Positions 18,068 through 27,434 are shown, counted from the first letter of the stretch. The stretch is 43,463 bases of DNA from Gammaproteobacteria bacterium (GCA_026989495.1 JALSJE010000128.1:1-43463); one strand, 5' to 3'. Numbers and translations are program-made. The notes: generated from the sequence alone by a model not told the origin.

Positions 18068-19297
18068 ATGCCCCTGATCCAGCCCTTTGCCGCCCTGCGC
18101 CCGGCGCCGGGGCGGGCGGCGGACGTCATCGCCCCGCCCTACGACGTGGTGAGCACGGCGGAGGCCCGCGCCCTGGCGGCGGGGCGGCCCTGGAGCTTCC
18201 TGCACGTCTCGCGCCCGGAGATCGACCTCCCGCCGGGCACCGACCCGCACAGCCCCGAGGCCTACGCCAAGGCCGCGGAGAACCTGCGCCGCATGGTGGA
18301 GGCGGGGGTGCTGGTGCGCGACCCGGCACCGCGGCTCTACGTCTACCGGCTGGAGGCGGCCGGTCACGCCCAGACCGGGCTGGTGGCGGTGGCCTCCGTG
18401 GACGCGTACCGCGCCGGGCGCATCCGCCGCCACGAGCACACGCGCCCGGACAAGGAGGACGACCGCGTGCGCCAGATCGAGGCGGTCGGCGCCCAGACCG
18501 GCCCCGTGCTCCTCGCCTACCGGGCGCGCGAGGCCATGGACCGCCTCATCGAGGCCGGCGCCGCGGGCAAGCCCGTCGCCGACGTCACCGATGGCGAGGG
18601 CGTGCGCCACCGCTTCTGGGCGCCCGAGGACCGGGAGTGGACCGCGGCGGTGCTGCGCGAGGCCGACAGGCTGGAGGCGCTCTACATCGCCGACGGCCAC
18701 CACCGCTCGGCGGCCGCCGCGCGTGTGGCCGAACGCCGCCGCGCCGCGCACGGCCCCGGGAGCTGGGACTGGTTCCTGGCCGTCATCTTCCCCCACACGC
18801 AGATGCGCATCCTCGACTACAACCGCGTGGTGCGCGACCTCAACGGCATGGGCCCCGAGGCCTTCCTCGAGGCCGTGCGCGCGCGCGGCTTCGCCGTGGA
18901 GGCGGCGGCGGGGCCGGTGCGTCCGGCCGGCCGGGGCGAGTTCGGCATGTATCTGGCCGGACGCTGGCACCGGCTGCGGCTCGACCCCGCACGCATTCCC
19001 GACGATCCGGTCGGCCGCCTCGACGTGAGCCTGCTGCACCGCGAGCTCATCGAGCCCGTGCTCGGCATCGCCGATCCCCGCCGCGACCCGCGCATCGACT
19101 TCGTGGGCGGCAGCCGCGGCCTCGGGGCGCTGGCCGCGCGCGTCGACTCGGGCGAGATGGCGGTGGCCTTCGCGCTGCACCCCACCGCGCTCGAGGACCT
19201 GATGGCCGTGGCCGACGCGGGCGAGGTCATGCCGCCCAAGTCCACCTGGTTCGACCCCAAGCTCGCCGACGGCCTCGCCTCCCACGTGCTCGACTGA
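18068..19297 (+). CDS. DUF1015 family protein
   Basis: 409 residues, full family length, with GGAGGGAG before ATG 18068. It begins I-Q-P-F-A-A-L-R-P and A-P-P-Y-D-V-V, then has R-R-H-E-H-T-R-P-D-K-E-D-D-R, A-D-G-H-H-R-S-A-A-A-A-R and F-V-G-G, all hallmarks of PF06245. The D-G-H-H-R motif recalls the ParB/sulfiredoxin fold, some members of which are ATP- or ADP-dependent serine kinases. A kinase role is therefore possible but unproven here; serA and serC are not in the window. It is soluble, with no signal peptide, and convergent with the O-methyltransferase gene 25 nt away. Confidence 0.88.
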   Translation: MPLIQPFAALRPAPGRAADVIAPPYDVVSTAEARALAAGRPWSFLHVSRPEIDLPPGTDPHSPEAYAKAAENLRRMVEAGVLVRDPAPRLYVYRLEAAGHAQTGLVAVASVDAYRAGRIRRHEHTRPDKEDDRVRQIEAVGAQTGPVLLAYRAREAMDRLIEAGAAGKPVADVTDGEGVRHRFWAPEDREWTAAVLREADRLEALYIADGHHRSAAAARVAERRRAAHGPGSWDWFLAVIFPHTQMRILDYNRVVRDLNGMGPEAFLEAVRARGFAVEAAAGPVRPAGRGEFGMYLAGRWHRLRLDPARIPDDPVGRLDVSLLHRELIEPVLGIADPRRDPRIDFVGGSRGLGALAARVDSGEMAVAFALHPTALEDLMAVADAGEVMPPKSTWFDPKLADGLASHVLD

Positions 19298-19322
19298 GCG
19301 TGCCGCCGGCCGGGCGCCGCCC

Positions 19323-19982
19323 TCAGCGCTTGCGCGCCAGCGCGAGCCCGTCGGCGAGCGGGATCACGGAAAGGTCCACCCGCTCGTCCACGGCGAGGCG
19401 GGCATTGAAGGCGCGGATCGCCTCGGTGTCTGGATCGTCTCCACCCGGTTCGGCGACGCGGCCTCCCCAAAGGACGTTGTCCACCAGGATCACGCCGCCC
19501 GGACGCACCAGCCGCAGGCAGGTCTCGTAGTACGAGTGATAGGCGGTCTTGTCCGCGTCGATGAAGGCCAGATCGAAGGGGCCGGCCCCTTCGCGCTCGA
19601 GCGCGGCCAGGCTCGCGGCGGCGGGTCCCAGCCGCAGCTCGATACGGTCGGCAACGCCCGCCGCCTCCCAGTGGCGACGGGCGATGGCGGTCCAGTCGCG
19701 CGAGCGGTCGCAGGTGATCAGGCGGCCGTCGGGCGGCAGCGCCAGCGCCATCGCCAGCGCGCTGTAGCCCGTGAACGTGCCGATCTCCAGCACCTGCCGG
19801 GCCCCCATGAGCCGCACGAGCCACTGCATGAAGGCGCCCTGTTCGGGCGCGATCTGCATGTGCGCCTCGGGCAGCCGCGCGGTCTCCGCCCGCAGGCGCG
19901 CGAGCGCGGGATGCTCGCGCACCCCATGCTCGAGCAGGTAGCGATGGAGGCGGCCGTCGAGGCCGAGGCTGCGGTTGGACAT
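19323..19982 (-). CDS. Class I SAM-dependent O-methyltransferase (caffeoyl-CoA type)
   Basis: 219 residues. The SAM site is [16 protein letters not shown], followed by L-I-T-C-D and the family's [10 protein letters not shown], whose Asp residues bind the divalent metal; [10 protein letters not shown] is also typical. The family methylates catechol-like hydroxyls, and bacterial substrates are mostly unknown. It lies 18 nt after the FimX-like gene on the same strand and may be cotranscribed, although no functional link is obvious. Confidence 0.9.
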   Translation of the reverse strand: MSNRSLGLDGRLHRYLLEHGVREHPALARLRAETARLPEAHMQIAPEQGAFMQWLVRLMGARQVLEIGTFTGYSALAMALALPPDGRLITCDRSRDWTAIARRHWEAAGVADRIELRLGPAAASLAALEREGAGPFDLAFIDADKTAYHSYYETCLRLVRPGGVILVDNVLWGGRVAEPGGDDPDTEAIRAFNARLAVDERVDLSVIPLADGLALARKR

Positions 19983-20000
19983 CGCCGCTGCCGCTGCGCC

Positions 20001-22097
20001 TCAGGCGACGGTCTCGGCGGTGAAGTCGAAGGAGAGGTGCTCGTCCGGCTCCTGCAGGAAGTGGCCCTGGATGTAGTTGACGCCGCACTGCCAGAGGATG
20101 GCGAGGCTGTTGGCGTCCTCCACGTACTCGGCGATGGTGAGCCGGCCCATGGACTGGGCCATGTCGGCGATGGATTTCACCACCTGCTGGTTCTCCTGGC
20201 TCCCGGCGAGGTTGTGGATGAAGGAGCCGTCGATCTTGAGGTAGTCGGCGGGGAGGTGCTTGAGGAGGTGGAAGGAGTTGAGCCCGCTGCCGAAGTGGTC
20301 CAGGGTGAAGCCGCAGTGCAGCTCCTTGAGCCCCTTGGCGAGCTGCTTGGTCTCCTTCAGGCGCGTGACGGCCTCGCTCTCGGCCACCTCGAACACGAGG
20401 CTGTCGCCCTGCACGCGGGCGCGCTTGAGCCGCTCGGCGAGCCAGGGAAGGAACTCCGGATCGGCCACGGTATCGCCCGAGAGCTTCACGAACAGCACCG
20501 TCTCGTGGCCCTGGCGGCGGCGGTCGGCCGCGATGTCGATGGCGCGCGCCACCACCCAGCGGTCCACGCGGCCCATGAGCCCCGCGCGGCGGGCGCTCGG
20601 CAGGAACTGCGCGGGCGGCACGAGCCCGCCCTTATCCTCGTCCACCATCCGCAGCAGGGCCTCGTACTTCTCGCCCGCGTCGCCGTGCAGGCTGACGATG
20701 GGCTGGAAGACCAGGCGCAGCCCTTCGCCGCCCTCGGCCAGCGCCGCCTCCAGCCGCTCCTGCCAGTAGGCGTCGCGCTCGCGCCCGGCCTGCTCGTCGG
20801 CGATGGGGTTGTGCAGGTGCACGCGGTTGCCGCCGGCGGTGCGCGCCACCTCGGCGGCGAGCTCGGCCTGCCCCAGCACCTCCTGGGCCGAGGGCGTGCG
20901 CTCGGTGACGAGGGCGATGCCGACGCTGGCGGTGGTGGCCACGGACTGCCCGCCCACGTCCGAGATGTGCTCCTCGACCATCTGGCGGATGCGCTCGGCC
21001 ACCGCCTGGGCCTCGCCGGCGCTGCGCCGATGCGTGAGCACGACGAAGGCATGGTCACCGAAGCGCGCCGGCACGTCGTCCTCTTCCACGGCCTGCCGTA
21101 TGAGGGTGGCCACGTCGGCCAGCACCAGGTCGCTGCCCGCGATGCCCACCGACTCCTTGATGGCCTTGAAGTTGTCCACCTCCACGTACAGCACCGCCAT
21201 CGGGCCGGCGCCGCCCAAGACGGCATTGACGGCCTGCTCCAGCTCCTCCAGGAAGTACTGGCGATTGTAGAGCCCCGTGAGCAGGTCCTGCTTGCTGAGG
21301 TACTTGAGCTTCTTCTCGAGCTCGGCCTCGCTCGTCTGCCGGTGGATCACGATCTGGGTGCAGGGCTCGCCCTCGTAGGAGGCCGGCGCGAAGGTCATGC
21401 GCGCGGGGAAGGTGCTGCCGTCGGGCTTGAGGCCCTTGAGCTCGAGCTCGTCGCCCTCGGCCTCGCCCCTGGAGAAGTCGCGCAGGAAGGCCTTGAAGCG
21501 CTCGTGGTCCTCCGGGGCCACCATGTCGAGGATGGGCACGCCCTCGAGCTCCTCGAGGTCGGCGAAGCCGAACATGTCGAGGTAGGTGGGGTTGGCGTAG
21601 ACGTGCATGCCCTCGTGCACGTAGGCGATGGCGTCGCGCGAGCTCTCGAGCAGCGCCGCGCAGCGCTTCTCGCTCTCGCGCCAGGCCTGCTCGCAGCGCG
21701 CGTGCGCGCGGCGCTGGGCCACGTTGTCGAGCTCACGCGCCACGACGAGGGCGAGATGGTCGGGATTCTCGCGGCTGACGTAGTCGGCGGCGCCCGTCTC
21801 CAGCGCCTCGACCACTTTCGCCTCGTCGTAGCCCTCCGCGATGGCCACCACCGGGATGCGCAGGCCCGCGGCGCCGATGGCCTGGCAGACGGCCTCGAGG
21901 CTGGGCTCGCCCAGGTCGGCGGCGCAGAGGACGATGTCCGGCGGCTGGCGCTCGAGGGCCTCGCCGAGGGCCTCGAGGTCGGCTGCGTGAGCGGGGCGCA
22001 CCGCGAAGCCGGCGTTGCGGAGCACGCTGTTGAGCGCCTCCGCCTCGTTCAGGGACTCCTCCACCACCAGCAGGCGGACGACCTTGTCGGGTTCCAT
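20001..22097 (-). CDS. FimX-like protein: degenerate REC, PAS, GGDEF and EAL domains
   Basis: 698 residues from ATG 22097 (AGGCGAG upstream). Domains: receiver-like 6-125, with Ala59 where the phospho-Asp should be; PAS about 140-255; GGDEF about 262-430, with the signature changed to F-G-D-H-A (346-350); EAL about 445-690. In the EAL domain E-A-L (479-481) and K-I-D (621-623) are kept, but the metal Asn is Lys538 (F-V-K-L-S) and D-D-F-G has become D-H-F-G (His601). Both catalytic sites thus look inactive, as in Pseudomonas FimX (similar length and domain order), a c-di-GMP receptor controlling type IV pili. A sensor or receptor role is inferred. Confidence 0.88.
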   Translation of the reverse strand: MEPDKVVRLLVVEESLNEAEALNSVLRNAGFAVRPAHAADLEALGEALERQPPDIVLCAADLGEPSLEAVCQAIGAAGLRIPVVAIAEGYDEAKVVEALETGAADYVSRENPDHLALVVARELDNVAQRRAHARCEQAWRESEKRCAALLESSRDAIAYVHEGMHVYANPTYLDMFGFADLEELEGVPILDMVAPEDHERFKAFLRDFSRGEAEGDELELKGLKPDGSTFPARMTFAPASYEGEPCTQIVIHRQTSEAELEKKLKYLSKQDLLTGLYNRQYFLEELEQAVNAVLGGAGPMAVLYVEVDNFKAIKESVGIAGSDLVLADVATLIRQAVEEDDVPARFGDHAFVVLTHRRSAGEAQAVAERIRQMVEEHISDVGGQSVATTASVGIALVTERTPSAQEVLGQAELAAEVARTAGGNRVHLHNPIADEQAGRERDAYWQERLEAALAEGGEGLRLVFQPIVSLHGDAGEKYEALLRMVDEDKGGLVPPAQFLPSARRAGLMGRVDRWVVARAIDIAADRRRQGHETVLFVKLSGDTVADPEFLPWLAERLKRARVQGDSLVFEVAESEAVTRLKETKQLAKGLKELHCGFTLDHFGSGLNSFHLLKHLPADYLKIDGSFIHNLAGSQENQQVVKSIADMAQSMGRLTIAEYVEDANSLAILWQCGVNYIQGHFLQEPDEHLSFDFTAETVA

Positions 22098-22202
22098 GGC
22101 TCGCCTTTTGCTTGAAACTCCGCGCGCTTGGGCCAAATATTAGAGCAAGGTCGGGTTTGCAGCCAGCCGAGTCATGAACGGGCTATCGAGCGGGAGGTGG
22201 AC

Positions 22203-22724
22203 ATGGGCATCGTGGTGCGCTGCGAGACCGAGCAGGACGCCGTCGCCGTCCAGCTCGTCAACCGGGCGGCCTTCGGGGGCGATCAGGAGGTGCGCCTCAT
22301 CCGGCGGCTGCGCGACACCGACAACGTGGCGCCGGGGCTCTCGCTGGTGGCCGAGGAGAACGGGCGCGTGGTGGGCCACGTGCTGCTGTCGAAGGCCCGC
22401 CTGGAGCGCGAGGGCGGCGGGAGCCTCGAGATCCTCGCGCTGGGGCCCATGTCGGTGGTGCCTTCCCATTCCCATCGCGGGATCGGCTCGCAGCTCGTGC
22501 GTGCCGCCATCGAGGAGGCCCGCCGGCAGGGCTATCCCGCCATCGTGGTCACGGGCTATCCCGACTACTACAGCCGCTTCGGCTTCGAGCCCGCGGCCAC
22601 GCGCGGATTGAGCTGCAACCTGGATGCGCCCGAGAATGCGGTGCTGGTGCTGGAGCTCCAGCCCGGCGTGCTCGCCGGCGGCGGGCGCATCGTCTATCCC
22701 ACGCCCTACGAGGAGCTGTTCTGA
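22203..22724 (+). CDS. GNAT family N-acetyltransferase (YhbS-like)
   Basis: 173 residues from ATG 22203, preceded by GGGAGGTGGAC, a strong ribosome binding site that decides the start over longer frames. A GNAT domain with the acetyl-CoA loop S-H-R-G-I-G-S-Q-L-V-R (about residues 90-100) and the later G-Y-P-D-Y-Y-S-R-F-G-F-E-P-A typical of the YhbS group (COG3153). Substrate is unknown. It is divergent from the FimX-like gene, and its 3' end lies 7 nt from the end of the convergent PilZ-like gene. Confidence 0.9.
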   Translation: MGIVVRCETEQDAVAVQLVNRAAFGGDQEVRLIRRLRDTDNVAPGLSLVAEENGRVVGHVLLSKARLEREGGGSLEILALGPMSVVPSHSHRGIGSQLVRAAIEEARRQGYPAIVVTGYPDYYSRFGFEPAATRGLSCNLDAPENAVLVLELQPGVLAGGGRIVYPTPYEELF

Positions 22725-22731
22725 GCGGCTC

Positions 22732-24519
22732 CTACAGCGCGCTCCAGAGGGCGTCGATGTCGTCCTCGCCCGGCTGGGGGTTCTCGCCCCGGTCCGCTCG
22801 GGCGTAGTGGAAGTGGGCGAAGCAGCCGGTGTTCTCCACCGTGCGCGTGAGCCGCACCGGGCACGTCCCGTCCGCTGAACGCAGCTCCACCACCGAGGCC
22901 TGCCGCAGCACGAAGGGCGGGGCGAGGATGCCCGCCGGCTGCTGCACCGAGCGCACCTCCGGCACGAGCAGCACCGGCGCCCACGGGGCCTGGGGGTCGC
23001 GGCGGGCGAAGCCCGGCTCGGCGCAGGAGGCGATCACCTGGATGCCCATCTCCACGCGGCCCGGCCCCAGGCACTTGGCCCAGCGCACGGCGGCGATCTG
23101 CCAACGGGACTCACCGCGCTCGCGCACGCCCACCAGCTCGCCCACCTGGAGCTGGAAGGTGCCGTCGTCGCCCGGGGCGCACCGGATGCGGTAGCCCCCG
23201 GGGCTCATGTTCTCCACCTGGCAGCGATGCACCGGGTACTCCAGCTCCGGGGGCGGTGAGGGCGCCGGCTCCGTCTCCGGCACCACCATGCGCGGCGAGC
23301 CCGTGGGGGGGGCGGCGTCGTAGGCCAGGTCCCAGACATCCGGGATTTCCCCCGGTGACGGGGCGCCCTCGAAGCGGGCCCGGCCGCTGATCACGGCCTC
23401 GATCCCGGGGACGGGCTCGGGCCCGTGCCACGCCGCGCCGGGCGTGGCCGCCTCCGGCGGCGCGGCCTCGCGCCGCAGGTGCTGGTGGATGGCGCTCAGG
23501 CCCACGAGCAGCTCGGCCTCGGCATGGTGCTCGGCGCGGGCGAAGCCGCGGCGGGGCATCACGCCCCAGTTCAGCACCAGCCGCCGCAGCAAGGCAGCGG
23601 TGGGACGCCCGTCCGTGGCCAGGGTGCCCCCGTCGCCTTCTCGGGCCCCGGACAGGGCCCGGCGCAGGTGCTCGCCGAGGGGGGCGGTGTCCAGCACCCG
23701 GCAGGTGGCGGGCGTGCAGGCCACGCGGTCGAGACTGCGGTAGCGGGGCGGCTCGTCGCTGTCCAGGTGCACCACGAACAGCCCCTCCTGGCGGATGGGG
23801 TCGCCGAGCGGCTCGAGCCGCGCCTGCCCGGACCAGGCGGCGAGCGCGCGGTAGACCGCCTGGACCTCGCCCTGGCGCATGCGGTAGGGGCAGGCGAGCG
23901 CCAGCAGCAGGGCGCGCTTGTAGGCCGCGGCTGGTGTGGGGGTGAGGTCGTCCCCGGCGGGGGTGCCTGCCGCCACCGGAACGCCGGCGAGGTCGTGGGT
24001 CTCGGCGAAGCCGTACAGGCGGTGCAGGCCGCGCCACAGCCCCTCCGGCGGCGGCCGGTAGACCTGGTAGGCGGTGAGAAGGACCCGCCCCAGGTGCTCG
24101 AGCGCCCCGTGGATGGCGCCCGACTTCAGGGAGGTCCTGCCGCCGCGGGCCGCCTCGCGCGCGGCCAGCTCGTAGCCGAGCGCCATCTGCCCGGCGAGCT
24201 CCATCGCCACCCGAGCCGCCTTGCGGCCGCGCTCGGGCAGCGGCAGCGGGCGGCCCACGAAATGGCGTCGCACCGCCGCCAGGACATCGGCCACCGGCTG
24301 CTCGAGGCTGCGAAGGAGCTCGAGGCGCTCGGGGGCCGGCAGGCGCGTGCGGTTCATCTCCCGCAGCGCCGCATGCACCAGCCGCCCGGTCTCGGCCACG
24401 TTGGCGAGGGGCAGCTCGGCCACCCAGGCGCGGAAGGCGCGTGGCCGGAAATCGTGCGATGCGGTCTCGCGCGGCTGGAGCGAGGCCAGGATGGCCTCGA
24501 TGCTCGCTGGCGCGTCCAT
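22732..24519 (-). CDS. Large cytoplasmic protein with C-terminal PilZ-like region
   Basis: 595 residues, no signal peptide or membrane segment. The first about 300 residues are helical and start with a conserved-looking block (F-R-A-W-V-A-E-L-P-L-A-N-V). A proline-rich linker near 380-405 leads to a beta-rich segment with C-Q-V-E-N-M-S-P-G-G-Y-R-I-R-C (about 410-425) and V-G-V-R, resembling the N-x-S-x-x-G part of PilZ domains; the preceding R-x-x-x-R signature is not clear. It may bind c-di-GMP or may be a PilZ-fold protein that does not. It lies near the FimX-like gene and downstream of epmB. Function is not established. Confidence 0.75.
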   Translation of the reverse strand: MDAPASIEAILASLQPRETASHDFRPRAFRAWVAELPLANVAETGRLVHAALREMNRTRLPAPERLELLRSLEQPVADVLAAVRRHFVGRPLPLPERGRKAARVAMELAGQMALGYELAAREAARGGRTSLKSGAIHGALEHLGRVLLTAYQVYRPPPEGLWRGLHRLYGFAETHDLAGVPVAAGTPAGDDLTPTPAAAYKRALLLALACPYRMRQGEVQAVYRALAAWSGQARLEPLGDPIRQEGLFVVHLDSDEPPRYRSLDRVACTPATCRVLDTAPLGEHLRRALSGAREGDGGTLATDGRPTAALLRRLVLNWGVMPRRGFARAEHHAEAELLVGLSAIHQHLRREAAPPEAATPGAAWHGPEPVPGIEAVISGRARFEGAPSPGEIPDVWDLAYDAAPPTGSPRMVVPETEPAPSPPPELEYPVHRCQVENMSPGGYRIRCAPGDDGTFQLQVGELVGVRERGESRWQIAAVRWAKCLGPGRVEMGIQVIASCAEPGFARRDPQAPWAPVLLVPEVRSVQQPAGILAPPFVLRQASVVELRSADGTCPVRLTRTVENTGCFAHFHYARADRGENPQPGEDDIDALWSAL

Positions 24520-24637
24520 CCTCTCCCCCGTCTTCCGCGCGCAGCCCGTGGCGGGCTGGGCTGCAGAACCGACTGCAGCCTAGCACAGGCGCGGTGCGGC
24601 ACCAATGCGGCCGCTTGCGGCACCAGACGGGCGGACC

Positions 24638-25651
24638 TCAGACGCCGAGGAGCGTCTTGGCGGGCGCGCCGGGCACCTCGCGCGCCAGCCGCGGCACGAG
24701 GTAGCCGGGCAGGGAGGCCGCCAGCGCCGCATGGAGGCGCCGTGCCTCGGGCTCGGGGACCTCGAAATGCGCCGCCCCCGCCACCGGGTCGAGCAGATGG
24801 AGGTAGTAGGGCAGCACACCGGCCTCGAACAGCCGGAAGCTGAGCTCGGCGAGGGTTTCGGCATCGTCGTTGACGCCGCGCAGGAGCACGCTCTGGTTGA
24901 GGAGCGTGGCGCCGCAGGCGCGCAGCCGGCCGAAGGCGGCGGCGACCGCGCCGTCGATCTCGCGGGGGTGGTTGACGTGCACCACCACCACCGGCCTGAG
25001 GCGCGCCAGCCCGTCCAGCCAGGCGCACAGGGCCGCGTCGACCCGTTGAGGGATGGCCACCGGCAGCCGCGTGTGGATGCGCAGCCGCCGCAAGTGCGCG
25101 ATGGACTCCAACGCCGCGGCCAGCGCGGCGAGCCGCCCGTCGGGCAGGGCCAGGGGATCGCCGCCGCTCAGGATCGCCTCGTCCACCTCGGGGTGCGCGC
25201 GCAGCCAGGCGAGCGCCGCCTCCCAGCGGCCGGCGGCCGCGGCCTCGGCATAGGGGAAGTGGCGGCGGAAGCAGTAGCGGCAGTGGATGGCGCAGGCGCC
25301 GGTGGCCAGCAGGAGTGCACGGCTGCGGTACTTGCGCATCAGGCCCGGCGCGGCGAGCGCCTCCGACTCTCCGAGCGGGTCGGCGCGGTAACCGTGCGGC
25401 TGCGGCTGCGTCTCGGCGCCCAGGGGGAGCACCTGCAGCAGCAGGGGATCGCACGGATCGCCGGGGCGGATGCGCGCGAGCCACGGCTCCGGCACGCGCA
25501 GGGGGAAGGCGGCGGCCGCCGCGCGCGCCGCCGGCAGCAGCGCCGGGTCGAGCCGCAGGCGCCGCAGCAGCTCGGCCGGATCCGTCACGGATGCGGCGAG
25601 GATGCTCTGCCACTCGGCGCGGGGGCGCGCCGGCGCGCTTCGGGGTATCAT
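24638..25651 (-). CDS. epmB: EF-P beta-lysylation radical SAM protein EpmB
   Basis: 337 residues from ATG 25651. It converts (S)-alpha-lysine to (R)-beta-lysine, which EpmA attaches to EF-P. The radical SAM cysteines are Cys120, Cys124 and Cys127 ([11 protein letters not shown]), and S-G-G-D-P-L and H-V-N-H-P-R-E-I belong to the lysine 2,3-aminomutase family. The length fits EpmB, shorter than clostridial aminomutases. It is divergent from efp with only 45 nt between start codons; its own start codon is part of the efp -10 box, and its promoter is not evident. Confidence 0.95.
   Translation of the reverse strand: MIPRSAPARPRAEWQSILAASVTDPAELLRRLRLDPALLPAARAAAAAFPLRVPEPWLARIRPGDPCDPLLLQVLPLGAETQPQPHGYRADPLGESEALAAPGLMRKYRSRALLLATGACAIHCRYCFRRHFPYAEAAAAGRWEAALAWLRAHPEVDEAILSGGDPLALPDGRLAALAAALESIAHLRRLRIHTRLPVAIPQRVDAALCAWLDGLARLRPVVVVHVNHPREIDGAVAAAFGRLRACGATLLNQSVLLRGVNDDAETLAELSFRLFEAGVLPYYLHLLDPVAGAAHFEVPEPEARRLHAALAASLPGYLVPRLAREVPGAPAKTLLGV
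25646..25651 (+). promoter_or_regulatory. Candidate -10 box (TATCAT) for efp
   Basis: TATCAT (five of six) lies 45 nt before the efp ATG. Its last three bases are the complement of the epmB start codon (25649-25651), so efp transcription and epmB translation initiation share these bases on opposite strands. Confidence 0.4.
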
Positions 25652-25696
25652 TGCGGCCCTTTCCGAGGTTCCAGAGCAGCCAGGCGAGGAGAGCGG

Positions 25697-26266
25697 ATGC
25701 CGAGCTACAGCACCAACGAGTTCCGCAGCGGGCTGAAGATCATCCTGGACGGCGAGCCCTGCGTCATCATTGAAAACGAGTTCGTCAAGCCCGGCAAGGG
25801 ACAGGCCTTCAACCGGGTCAAGGTGCGCAACCTCAAGACCGGCCGGGTCATCGACAAGACCTTCAAGTCCGGCGAGACGGTGGAGGCGGCCGACGTGGTC
25901 GAGCGGCCCATGCAGTACCTCTATTCCGACGGCGAGCACTGGCACTTCATGGACCCCGAGACCTACGAGCAGTACGCGGCCGACGCCAATGCGGTCGGCG
26001 AGGCCGCCAGGTGGCTCAAGGAGCAGGAGGTCTGCAACGTCACCCTCTGGAACGATGCCCCGCTGCTGGTCGCCCCGCCCAACTTCGTGGTCCTGCGCGT
26101 GACCGAGACCGACCCCGGCGTACGCGGCGACACCGCCCAGGGCGGCACCAAGCCCGCCACGCTGGAGACCGGCGCGGTGGTGCGCGTGCCGCTGTTCATC
26201 GAGCAGGGCGAGCTCATCAAGGTGGACACCCGCACCGGCGAGTACGTCTCGCGTGTGAAGGAGTGA
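25697..26266 (+). CDS. efp: Translation elongation factor P
   Basis: 189 residues from ATG 25697, with GGCGAGGAG as ribosome binding site. EF-P relieves ribosome stalling at polyproline. The loop K-P-G-K-G-Q-A-F places the modified lysine at Lys34, the position beta-lysylated in E. coli; both modification enzymes are adjacent (EpmB divergent, EpmA directly downstream), which strongly supports Lys34 as their target. The C-terminal [12 protein letters not shown] is family-typical. Confidence 0.98.
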   Translation: MPSYSTNEFRSGLKIILDGEPCVIIENEFVKPGKGQAFNRVKVRNLKTGRVIDKTFKSGETVEAADVVERPMQYLYSDGEHWHFMDPETYEQYAADANAVGEAARWLKEQEVCNVTLWNDAPLLVAPPNFVVLRVTETDPGVRGDTAQGGTKPATLETGAVVRVPLFIEQGELIKVDTRTGEYVSRVKE

Positions 26267-26285
26267 GCCTGGAGTGGTGCGCGGC

Positions 26286-27317
26286 GTGAGCGGTAGCAGT
26301 CTCGCATGGGCCGGCGGCCCCGCCCCCGCGGCCGGACCGGGGGACTGGCTTCCTTCCGCCTCCCTCGAGGCCCTGCGTGCGCGGGCCGGGATCCTGCGCC
26401 GCATCCGCGGCTTCTTCGATGCGCGCGGCGTGTGGGAGGTGGAGACCCCGCTGCTCGCCGCCGCCACGGCCACCGACCCGGCGCTCGCGAGCCTCGAGAC
26501 CCGCTGCACCGCGCCCGGGGCGCCAGCGGTCCTCTACCTCCAGACCTCGCCCGAGCACGCCATGAAGCGCCTGCTCGCGGCGGGCAGCGGCTCCATCTAC
26601 CAGATCACCCGTGCCTTCCGCGATGGCGAGGCCGGCCGCCTGCACAACCCCGAGTTCACCCTGCTCGAGTGGTACCGCGTGGGCTTCGACGAGCACGCGC
26701 TCATGGAGGAGGTGGAGGCCCTGGTGCGCGAGGCCCTGGCGGGTTTCCGGGCGTTCCCGCCGCGTCCCTTCCGGCGGGTGGGCTACCGCGAGGCCTTCCG
26801 GGAGACCCTGGGGCTGGACCCGGCTCGGGCCGATGCCCGCGCCCTGGCGCGGGCCGCCCGCGCCGAGGGACTCGAGCCGGCCGGCGACCTCGTCCGCGAC
26901 CGTGCCGCGCTGGAGGCCTGGCTGCTCGGTTGCGTGGTGGTGCCGCGGCTGTCGGGTGCGGGGCCGGTGTTCGTCCACGCCTGGCCGGCCGAGCAGGCCG
27001 CGCTCGCCCGGGTGCGCCCTGGCGCGCCCCCCACGGCCGCCCGCTTCGAGCTCTTCGTGGACGGGCTCGAGCTCGCCAACGGCTACCACGAGCTCGCCGA
27101 TCCGCACGAGCAGCGGCTGCGGATTGAGCGCGACCGCCGGCACCGGCGCGCCGCGGGGCTGCCCGTTCCGCCCGTGGACGGACGGCTGCTCGCGGCGCTG
27201 GAGGCGGGGCTGCCCGACTGCGCGGGCGTGGCCCTCGGCGTGGACCGCCTGGTGATGGTGGCCCTGGGCCTGGGCGACATCCGCGCCGCCATGGCCTTCC
27301 CGCTGGAGCGTGCCTGA
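26286..27317 (+). CDS. epmA: EF-P--(R)-beta-lysine ligase EpmA (PoxA/GenX)
   Basis: 343 residues from GTG 26286, which has GGAG about 11 nt upstream; in-frame GTGs at 26274 and 26277 would start inside or next to that site. It is a lysyl-tRNA-synthetase-like enzyme without an anticodon-binding domain that transfers beta-lysine to EF-P Lys34. Class II motif 2 is F-R-D-G-E-A-G-R-L-H-N-P-E-F-T-L-L-E-W-Y-R and motif 3 is G-V-A-L-G-V-D-R-L. It is slightly longer than E. coli EpmA (325) because of an N-terminal Gly/Pro/Ala extension. It follows efp by 19 nt. Confidence 0.95.
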   Translation: MSGSSLAWAGGPAPAAGPGDWLPSASLEALRARAGILRRIRGFFDARGVWEVETPLLAAATATDPALASLETRCTAPGAPAVLYLQTSPEHAMKRLLAAGSGSIYQITRAFRDGEAGRLHNPEFTLLEWYRVGFDEHALMEEVEALVREALAGFRAFPPRPFRRVGYREAFRETLGLDPARADARALARAARAEGLEPAGDLVRDRAALEAWLLGCVVVPRLSGAGPVFVHAWPAEQAALARVRPGAPPTAARFELFVDGLELANGYHELADPHEQRLRIERDRRHRRAAGLPVPPVDGRLLAALEAGLPDCAGVALGVDRLVMVALGLGDIRAAMAFPLERA

Positions 27318-27363
27318 ACGCGCGGCTGTGACGCACGCCGCAGCCGCCGCGGCCGGAGCCGGC

Positions 27364-27369
27364 TAGACT
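27364..27369 (+). promoter_or_regulatory. Candidate -10 box (TAGACT) for the small PilZ gene
   Basis: TAGACT, identical to the -10 of the rubrerythrin promoter, lies 65 nt before the PilZ start codon in the gap after epmA. No clear -35. Confidence 0.35.
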
Positions 27370-27434
27370 GGCCGCATGCCGGACCGGCTTGGGCCGGAGG
27401 GGCGCTTGCCCCGCCCGGGAGGGAGGTTGCGACC

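Noticed and set aside
22112-22143. Promoter for the GNAT gene (TTGAAA ... TATTAG)
   Set aside because: The spacer is 20 nt and the -10 match is poor, so it is not listed as a feature.
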